20,840 nucleotides of DNA from the NCBI GenBank assembly GCA_003233075.1, contig QIKQ01000150.1, forward strand, positions 1-20,840, in the 5' to 3' direction. The position numbers were made by a program, and so were the translations under genes. The notes beneath the pieces are model-generated. The model ran no database searches, was not told where the DNA came from, and saw only the letters and a program-made list of their open reading frames with translations. Shown here in pieces: positions 15,884 through 20,840 of the stretch (positions within the stretch are counted from its first letter, which is position 1; each line of letters opens with the position of its first letter). The stretch is from Gammaproteobacteria bacterium. Its GTDB lineage: Bacteria > Pseudomonadota > Gammaproteobacteria > SZUA-21.

Positions 15884-16246
15884 TGCTACTTCTAACTCCT
15901 ACACCTCATATTGACTATTTTGTAATAAACAAATTCAATCGGGATATTATATTAATATTTACGTATACTGTGCTTTATTAGTACTTCAGCAGGCAATTTA
16001 TTAGCTGGACTATTATACATCAGAGAGAAATAAATGATGCATATTTTAAACTACAGTTTATCTATCACGCAAAATTTTATTTATAGTAAAATTACACCAT
16101 TAATAGATATATCCTTGTGAATAACATAGATACAATGACTAAAGCCTAGTCGCTGGATGATGACGACAAGATTGCGAAAATGGGTCACCTGTGCCCGACT
16201 TATCTACCTGAACTGAGCCTAAATATAAGGATACACAAACAATCTA
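15884..16246. other. 363-bp gene-free region between divergent csd and rnd genes
   Basis: This region should hold the promoters of both flanking genes, but no boxes stand out strongly. An ATG at 16034, after AGAGAG, would give a 28-residue peptide ending at 16120; it has no further support and is not called. No terminator, strong hairpin or RNA gene was recognised. Confidence 0.5.
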
Positions 16247-17389
16247 ATGAAATTTACCGAAATAAAGACACAATCTGAATTTGAAATTTTCTGTAAGGCG
16301 GCAGAGCAATCTTCGCTAATCGCCATAGACACAGAATTTATGCGTGATCGATCTTACTATCCGAAGCTTTGTCTTATTCAGCTCGCCATTGAGAATAGTA
16401 TTGCATTAGTTGATCCATTTTTAATAGATTCCTATTCTCCGCTAATCAAAATTCTTGAAGACCCTAATATTATTAAAATTTTCCATAGCGCCCAACAAGA
16501 TATAGAAGTAATTGAATACGTAACAGAAATAGTACCTAAACCACTTTATGATACGCAAATAGCAGCCACTTTTCTTGGCTCAAGAAATCAAATTGGTTAC
16601 GCCGACCTAGTTCATCAAGAAACTGGTAATCGATTGGATAAAAGCCATACTCGAACTGATTGGTCTCATCGTCCTTTAAGCGTACAACAATTAGAATACG
16701 CAGCTAATGATGTCCAATATCTATTTGAAATTTACAAAAATCAAACAGAAAAATTAAAAAAACTTGGCCGTCTAGAATGGTACGAAGATGAAGTTTCTCT
16801 GTTCTTAAGCAATGCTTGCAAAAAACCAGAACCACAAAATCTGTGGAAAAAAGTCAAAGGCAACCAGTCTCTTAAAGGAAAACAATTAAATATTTTAAAG
16901 GAAATAGCGATCTGGCGAGATGATCTTGCTCAGGAAAAAAACCGGCCTAGACGTTTTATTGTCAAGGACGATTTATTAATAGACATTGTTCGATTAAAGC
17001 CAAAAAATAGCGACGAGCTAAATCGCTTGCGACAATTACCAAAATCACTAAATTTTAGTGAAATAGATGCATTATTTACTTCGATCAAGGAAGCACTCAA
17101 TCAAGATGAATCGTTATGGCCGCAACACCCTGAGTTTCTAAAGCTCACTAAAGCACAAGAATCAATCGTTGACTGTGTTATGTCGATTATAAAATGGAGT
17201 GCAAGTGAAAATGACTTATCAACTGAGTTAATTGCCACTCGCAAAGATGTTGATGCAACGATCATTCGCGGTAATGGAAAATTAATGAATGGCTGGCGAT
17301 ATACTCTCGCTGGAAATACAATTGAAAAATTCCTGCGAGGAGAATTAAAAATTACAGTCTCAAATGAAAAGCTTAAACTAAGTGAATAA
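16247..17389 (+). CDS. rnd: ribonuclease D
   Basis: RNase D is a 3'-to-5' exoribonuclease that trims tRNA and other small RNA 3' ends in the cytoplasm. The 380 residues equal the usual length (E. coli 375). The DEDDy catalytic set is complete: D28 and E30 in IAIDTEFMRD, D85 in FHSAQQDIEVI, and Y151 and D155 in YAANDVQYL. A first HRDC domain follows at about 210-290 (EIAIWRDDLAQEKNRPRRFIVKDDLL), and a second, more divergent one fills the C-terminus, as in the E. coli protein. The ATG has no good ribosome binding site (the nearest AAGG is 16 bases away). It converges on the DUF395 pair with 18 bp between the two stop codons and no visible terminator. Confidence 0.95.
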   Translation: MKFTEIKTQSEFEIFCKAAEQSSLIAIDTEFMRDRSYYPKLCLIQLAIENSIALVDPFLIDSYSPLIKILEDPNIIKIFHSAQQDIEVIEYVTEIVPKPLYDTQIAATFLGSRNQIGYADLVHQETGNRLDKSHTRTDWSHRPLSVQQLEYAANDVQYLFEIYKNQTEKLKKLGRLEWYEDEVSLFLSNACKKPEPQNLWKKVKGNQSLKGKQLNILKEIAIWRDDLAQEKNRPRRFIVKDDLLIDIVRLKPKNSDELNRLRQLPKSLNFSEIDALFTSIKEALNQDESLWPQHPEFLKLTKAQESIVDCVMSIIKWSASENDLSTELIATRKDVDATIIRGNGKLMNGWRYTLAGNTIEKFLRGELKITVSNEKLKLSE

Positions 17390-17407
17390 TTAATTTCGCC
17401 TATTGAG

Positions 17408-17815
17408 TCAATTTATTTTAGATGCGCGGTAGCCATAAATGTAGGTGCCAATTGCAATGCCGATAATTGAAAAAACCGCCATTATTTTTCCTTCGCCCAA
17501 CATCGCAGGCGCAGTGCCTGGGCAAGAGCCAGCAATACCCCAACCTATTCCAAATAATAATGAGCCTTTCACCAATCCAGCTTTCATTGGTTTTTTATCG
17601 AAAGTTAAAGCCTCCTTGCCAAATAATGACAAGCCGCCAATTCGACTAAAATAAAGCATACCAAGCGCACCCACAATAATTGCAAACAAAATTACCCATA
17701 ATAATTGAAAATCTTGGAATAAAAATAGTTGCGCATAGTTATCAAAGGTCGTCGCGCCTGCTCGACTTAATAAGAAACCAAATAATATGCCTAAAAAAAT
17801 AAAACTGTATTTCAT
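17408..17815 (-). CDS. YeeE/YedE (DUF395) sulfur transport half-protein, second gene of pair
   Basis: This 135-residue membrane protein is the C-terminal-type half of a split YeeE/YedE transporter. It has about four hydrophobic helices and the family motif FGIGWGIAGSCPGTAPAML with the conserved Cys98. In the fused relative TsuA, Cys residues of this kind line a thiosulfate path; split pairs of the PmpA/PmpB type are linked to sulfane-sulfur uptake. The start was set at 17815, where AGGAAAC precedes the ATG, rather than at an upstream codon that would overlap the previous gene. It follows its partner by 13 bp. The gene is complete and its key motif intact. Confidence 0.85.
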   Translation of the reverse strand: MKYSFIFLGILFGFLLSRAGATTFDNYAQLFLFQDFQLLWVILFAIIVGALGMLYFSRIGGLSLFGKEALTFDKKPMKAGLVKGSLLFGIGWGIAGSCPGTAPAMLGEGKIMAVFSIIGIAIGTYIYGYRASKIN

Positions 17816-17828
17816 TGCGATTGTTTCC

Positions 17829-18329
17829 TTACAAAAAGACAGCAAAAAGAAACTGGACCGACATCAAGCCGCCTACAAAAAATAAGCCACCTGCCAAAAG
17901 ACTTGCTGGATTTAATAACGCACAGCCGGCAATGACATGACCTGATGTACACCCACCAGCGGTTCTTGCTCCATATCCCATCAATATGCCACCAAACATG
18001 ACAACCAAACCTTTTAACCAATCTGAATTGGGCATCACCTGATCATAAACTGCACCCATAGACCAGGTCGCCACAATTTCAGCGTTGGGAGATGATGCGG
18101 CGGCGATAAAACCACCAATTGGAATGCCGATAATGAACCAAAGTCGCCAATTATTGAGCTTGGCAAAGTGACCAGTGCGAAAATAACTTAGCTTTGAACC
18201 AGCACCGATTATATTTCCATACGCGAGGGAGCAACCCAATTGACGATTACTCAAGCGAAATTGAAATAATGCATACAGACCTACGGCGATGCCGCCAACC
18301 CAACCTGACCAAACAACGACAGAATTCAT
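17829..18329 (-). CDS. YeeE/YedE (DUF395) sulfur transport half-protein, first gene of pair
   Basis: The 166-residue membrane protein is the other half of the split transporter, with about five hydrophobic helices. Conserved landmarks are LGCSLAYGN with C33 near the N-terminus and GYGARTAGGCTSGHVIAG with C127, the family's GGCTSGH signature. Together with the 17408-17815 product it should form one inner-membrane channel or carrier for a reduced sulfur species; thiosulfate is established for fused TsuA, but the substrate here is inferred. No rhodanese, TusA or regulator gene is adjacent. An AT-rich palindrome (18362-18383) lies just upstream. Confidence 0.87.
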   Translation of the reverse strand: MNSVVVWSGWVGGIAVGLYALFQFRLSNRQLGCSLAYGNIIGAGSKLSYFRTGHFAKLNNWRLWFIIGIPIGGFIAAASSPNAEIVATWSMGAVYDQVMPNSDWLKGLVVMFGGILMGYGARTAGGCTSGHVIAGCALLNPASLLAGGLFFVGGLMSVQFLFAVFL

Positions 18330-18361
18330 ATGTTAATACCTAATAATTAATACCTGAGCTT

Positions 18362-18383
18362 TATATTAGGGTATTCTAATATA
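18362..18383 (-). promoter_or_regulatory. AT-rich palindrome before the DUF395 pair (possible repressor site)
   Basis: TATATTAG (18362-18369) and CTAATATA (18376-18383) form a perfect 8+8 inverted repeat with a 6-bp centre, 32 bp upstream of the first DUF395 gene. Two copies of TTAATACCT lie between it and the gene. Similar genes elsewhere are controlled by persulfide-sensing ArsR-type repressors such as BigR, which bind AT-rich palindromes. No such regulator is in the window, so its identity is inferred. Confidence 0.55.
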
Positions 18384-18533
18384 CTTTAAACCAACAATAA
18401 CTTATCCAGGCATTTCTTAAACTAATCATGGGCGTAGAAATAATGAAATGACATTACACTTTGTTATTTTAATATTAACACTTACTTAAAATATAGAACC
18501 CCCCGGCACATATTGAGCGATATAATTATTCGT

Positions 18534-19031
18534 TTAAAGTAACTTGGCGACAGACTTCAATCCAAGCATTAGTGTCATCGAATCAAGCGGTGATTGAACA
18601 AAATTATACTTTTTATAATATTTTTTCGCGTTTTCATCCAAAGCTTGGACTAGTAAAGCTCTTATGCCAATAATACTTGCAGCTCGTAAAGTACGCATAA
18701 TGGAGTCTTTCAGCAATCCCCTACCCATGCCGACCCCCTGATATTCAACATCAATCGCAAGACGCCCTAGAACTGCTATCGGAATGGGCTCTGGCATATT
18801 TCGTCGAAGTGAACCTGTTGCCATAGAATTTTCAACCGCGCCCGCAGACAAACAATAATAACCGATCACTGCCATTTCTGCTTGTATCACATAGGTCCGC
18901 GAAGCACCCTCAAGTTGATTTTTCAATGCACGTTTTTTAAGCCACTCATTCAAAATTTCCTCCTCACAGTTAAAATTTTCTAAATTATGAGTTTCACTTA
19001 AAAGCGTCGGAGGCTTCACTACTAATCCCAT
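18534..19031 (-). CDS. GNAT acetyltransferase toxin (TacT/AtaT-like)
   Basis: The 165-residue protein is a GNAT-fold toxin of the TacT/AtaT/KacT type, which acetylates the amino group of aminoacyl-tRNA and blocks translation. Visible signature: FNCEEEILNEWLKKRALKNQLEGASRTYV near the N-terminus, RRNMPEPIPIAVLGRLAIDVEYQGVGMGRGLL with the acetyl-CoA loop QGVGMG (98-103), and ALDENAKKYYKKYNFVQSPLDSMTL with Tyr139 at the catalytic tyrosine position. All key residues look intact, so the toxin should be active. It overlaps the antitoxin gene by 10 bp, the usual arrangement. AGAAGG lies before the ATG. Confidence 0.93.
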   Translation of the reverse strand: MGLVVKPPTLLSETHNLENFNCEEEILNEWLKKRALKNQLEGASRTYVIQAEMAVIGYYCLSAGAVENSMATGSLRRNMPEPIPIAVLGRLAIDVEYQGVGMGRGLLKDSIMRTLRAASIIGIRALLVQALDENAKKYYKKYNFVQSPLDSMTLMLGLKSVAKLL

Positions 19032-19306
19032 GGAGCCTTCTTTTTCATTAACTTCTTCAAACTGGAAAGATCTCCTGGAGTCGAATCAAGCATTTCAACA
19101 AATTTTTGATACACCTTGTTATCAACACTAAACAAGCGTCGATCAAGTAATAAATTTTTCGCCTCTCTATAGGCAGCATCAATCATAAAATCAGTTCTAT
19201 TTTTACCTGCTAACTCAGCCGCCTGGTCAATCACCTGCTTCTTATTCTCTGAAATTCTTAGGTTAATAGGCGTACTAAGCGAAGCTTTGCTGTTTGATTT
19301 ACTCAT
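19022..19306 (-). CDS. DUF1778 ribbon-helix-helix antitoxin (TacA-like)
   Basis: This 94-residue protein is the antitoxin of the pair. The N-terminal part (TPINLRISENKKQVIDQAAELAGKNRTDFM) is the DUF1778 ribbon-helix-helix DNA-binding domain, and the C-terminal helix (LLDRRLFSVDNKVYQKFVEMLDS) is the type that wraps around the GNAT toxin and blocks its active site. The start was set at the second ATG (19306), which has better spacing to GGA than the upstream ATG at 19318. It should bind its own promoter with the toxin and repress it. A matching promoter with a palindrome is present upstream. Confidence 0.92.
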   Translation of the reverse strand: MSKSNSKASLSTPINLRISENKKQVIDQAAELAGKNRTDFMIDAAYREAKNLLLDRRLFSVDNKVYQKFVEMLDSTPGDLSSLKKLMKKKAPWD

Positions 19307-19339
19307 TATTAAATCCAATTTATGCTTAATGAAAAATTA

Positions 19340-19368
19340 AGTATAAATCCTTGTATACACAATGTAAA
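19340..19368 (-). promoter_or_regulatory. autoregulated promoter of the toxin-antitoxin pair
   Basis: On the minus strand TTTACA (19363-19368) and TATACT (19340-19345) are separated by exactly 17 bp, a near-consensus sigma-70 promoter about 34 bp before the antitoxin ATG. The palindrome TGTATACA (19352-19359) lies in the spacer, where a TacA-TacT complex could bind and repress. The boxes are seen; the repressor binding is inferred. Confidence 0.7.
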
Positions 19369-19549
19369 TACAGATAAATATTCAATTACGCGGTGAATAA
19401 TGACTAAAATCAAGTATCTTCAGTATTACATCGAAGTGACTTATTAAATACTATATTTACTAGGATAAATACCCACACAAACACGAGTTTCATGGACTCT
19501 TTAACTTTTAATTGAATTCTATGAACGGCTAAATAAGTAAGAAAAATAA

Positions 19550-19993
19550 TTAAACTTTTGGTATTTTTATTCCTGCTTTATCTAATAATTTACGCATTGA
19601 CTGCGCGCGCGAATCATTACCGCGGGATGAATATTTGGAATATCGATTTAACATTGAACTTGTTATTCGATTTGTAAAATGGAAATGCTCTTGGCTCGGT
19701 ATAATCACCATTCTATTTATAATAGCCAAAAACAAATACAAAAATATTATACCTACGCCCGCTAGCCCACCATAAATGACAAATCCCATCACTATCGCGA
19801 CCAGTGACAAACTAAAAATAAACACATAGAGTGTTGAAAACCCTGGCGGTGTAATCGCATCTTGATTTTCCGTACTGTCTTTACTATCGCCTAAACTTCT
19901 GCCCATGACTGAAGTCGCCTCAGTAAAACGAACTACATAGCCAAAAGCCAAAGAAATTAAATACAGAGATGAGAAAAAAATAAGTGCTTTCAC
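19550..19993 (-). CDS. small membrane protein of unknown function
   Basis: The 147-residue protein has three hydrophobic segments: one at the N-terminus (MKALIFFSSLYLISLAFGYV), then a polar loop, then two more at about residues 52-75 and 76-95. A basic, Ser-rich cytoplasmic tail follows (NRYSKYSSRGNDSRAQSMRKLLDKAG). The start is probably GTG at 19993, with AGGAAAC about 5 bases upstream. I recognise no family or motif. It stands alone, separated from the toxin-antitoxin promoter by about 180 bp, and next to the repeat-rich region. Confidence 0.6.
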   Translation of the reverse strand: MKALIFFSSLYLISLAFGYVVRFTEATSVMGRSLGDSKDSTENQDAITPPGFSTLYVFIFSLSLVAIVMGFVIYGGLAGVGIIFLYLFLAIINRMVIIPSQEHFHFTNRITSSMLNRYSKYSSRGNDSRAQSMRKLLDKAGIKIPKV

Positions 19994-20120
19994 AAGTGTT
20001 TCCTAATGCGTTGCTGATTTAGCGAATTAAGGTTATGGCTTTATTTTAGCAGAAAGAATAGGATTCTAAAGTGAGATGCTTAATAAAATTAGAAGAAATC
20101 TGCTTACTGCTATTCATCAG

Positions 20121-20396
20121 CAACGACGAAAACTTTGCCCGTCGTTGCGAAGCTGCGATAGCGGCTGAAGCAATCTCCCTAATTCAATTGCTTAGTTTTA
20201 GAAAAGCTTAAAGTGAAAATTTAGGAGATTGCTTCATCGCTCACTGCGTTCGGATTCGCAACGACGAAAACTTTGCCCGTCGTTGCGAAGCTGCGATAGC
20301 GGCTGAAGCAATCTCCCCAATTCAATTGCTTAGTTTTAGAAAAGCTTAAAGTAAAAATTTAGGAGATTGCTTCATCGCTCACTGCGTTCGGATTCG
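20121..20396. repeat. two 138-bp tandem repeats with palindromic cores
   Basis: Unit 1 spans 20121-20258 and unit 2 20259-20396; they differ at only about two positions. Each holds a 127-bp palindromic element (20140-20266 and 20278-20404) bounded by CGTCGTTGCGAA and TTCGCAACGACG and containing GAAGCAATCTCC facing GGAGATTGCTTC. Consecutive elements are joined by an 11-nt linker. The GAAGCAATCTCC motif recalls dispersed palindromic repeats seen in many bacterial genomes. Near identity suggests a recent duplication. Confidence 0.88.
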
Positions 20397-20698
20397 CAGC
20401 GACGCCAAGTTGCGTATTTTAAGAACGCAGCCCTTACCCACTGCTGTCCCATAGTTTGGATTAAACAGGAACACTTGACCTTAAGATTATACCTGTAAGT
20501 CTGAAAAGAACATTGAAATAACAGGGGTTAGGTTAGGTCACATCCTACTCGCGCTGCTCATCAGTAGCTTAACCCTTGGTCGAAACATGAATTTGAGACG
20601 TCTGCCATGAGACCAGAATATTTTAAATCTGAAACAGAATGGTAGTTGTTTATTATAATTTTGAGAGATCTGTAGCCCTTACCCCCTAAAATAAATGT

Positions 20699-20716
20699 AG
20701 TCGGCGCAAGCCGACT
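20699..20716. other. 7-bp hairpin with a GCAA (GNRA) tetraloop
   Basis: AGTCGGC-GCAA-GCCGACT is a perfect stem with a stable tetraloop. No T-run follows, so it is a weak terminator at best; it may belong to a structured RNA. Confidence 0.4.
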
Positions 20717-20753
20717 GTTCCGTATTATACTCCACCTACTATTAGCAAGATCA

Positions 20754-20826
20754 GCTCGTTTGATTGAGACACCTTGTGCAAGTGCTGCGACCTGGAAGGG
20801 AAGCAGCGCTGAAACTGGAGACGAGC
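20754..20826 (+). ncRNA. possible structured RNA at the window edge (incomplete)
   Basis: AGTGCTGC (20781-20788) can pair with GCAGCGCT (20803-20810) and CCT with GGG, closing a GGAA tetraloop at 20794-20797, while GCTCGT (20754-20759) pairs with ACGAGC (20821-20826) as an outer stem. This makes a 73-nt structured domain, preceded by a possible -10 (TATACT). No known RNA family is recognised and the window ends here, so this is tentative. Confidence 0.25.
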
Positions 20827-20840
20827 GAGTCAGGGAAGCG

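Larger units (their letters stand above)
19994..20840. other. 847-bp gene-free, repeat-rich region
   Basis: No coding region is visible. It contains the 138-bp tandem repeats (20121-20396), a short repeated motif AGCCCTTACCC (20429-20439 and 20674-20684) that may mark decayed insertion-sequence ends, a GNRA hairpin (20699-20716) and another structured stretch at the window edge. The 20405-20690 part looks like eroded mobile DNA but no transposase remnant can be translated. Confidence 0.55.

Noticed and set aside
20405..20690. Insertion-sequence remnant with AGCCCTTACCC repeats
   Set aside because: Only short direct repeats are visible; no transposase fragment or matching inverted ends could be shown, so it is mentioned only as a possibility.
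20781..20810. Signal recognition particle (4.5S) RNA, because of the GGAAGGGAAGCAGC stretch
   Set aside because: The SRP core needs the 5' side of the form GGTCAGGTCC and an exact GGAAGGAAGCAGCC; here an extra G is present and the 5' side pairs differently, so the likeness is partial.

Overview
The window is AT-rich bacterial chromosome, most likely from a free-living, probably aquatic gammaproteobacterium. This rests on the set of conserved genes: RNase D, a CPXCG cysteine-rich protein, a fused Aas acyltransferase/acyl-ACP synthetase, CxxxCxxCxC-type HemN, and several conserved unknowns of gammaproteobacterial type. Genus-level assignment is not possible from sequence alone. No rRNA, tRNA, CRISPR array, prophage or intact transposase was seen.

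Layout. 1-2483 (+): the 3' end of a polytopic membrane protein, a four-cluster NapF/NapG/MauM-like ferredoxin and hemN, which looks like a low-oxygen electron-transfer and heme module. 2484-2849: a gene-free gap holding a 157-bp concentric palindrome that looks like a miniature mobile element. 2850-7214 (+): an exported DUF4331 protein with its own terminator, an exported repeat protein of the kind that accompanies DUF4331 genes, a CPBP intramembrane protease and an exported GlcG/HbpS-type protein. 7309-11278 (-): a tight operon, read from 11278 downwards, of a TetR-type regulator, aas, a YgjP-type metallopeptidase and a cupin. A 2Fe-2S ferredoxin-reductase-like gene (11479-12447, +) diverges from it; a perfect 8+8 inverted repeat lies just upstream of that gene. 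12508-14430 (-): conserved small proteins of mostly unknown function, ending in a CPXCG gene preceded by a possible 47-codon ORF whose DNA is almost entirely folded into four consecutive hairpins. 14555-15271 (+): an MBL-fold hydrolase of the glyoxalase II/persulfide dioxygenase superfamily. 15314-15883 (-): a cold-shock domain on a two-helix membrane anchor. 16247-17389 (+): RNase D. 17408-18329 (-): a split YeeE/YedE (DUF395) sulfur-transport pair behind an AT-rich palindrome. 18534-19306 (-): a DUF1778/GNAT toxin-antitoxin pair with a clear promoter and a palindrome in its spacer. 19550-19993 (-): a small membrane protein. 19994-20840: no genes, but two near-identical 138-bp tandem units carrying 127-bp palindromic elements, possible IS remnants, and a strong GNRA hairpin at the window edge.

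How the genes may work together. Recurrent themes are redox/Fe-S and heme (ferredoxin, HemN, HbpS-like protein, ferredoxin reductase), lipid recycling (aas operon), and sulfane sulfur (DUF395 pair, MBL enzyme). These links are inferences from gene content. I found no convincing complete new multi-gene system. The strongest undescribed candidates are structural: the four-hairpin array at 14284-14405 and the concentric palindrome at 2607-2769.
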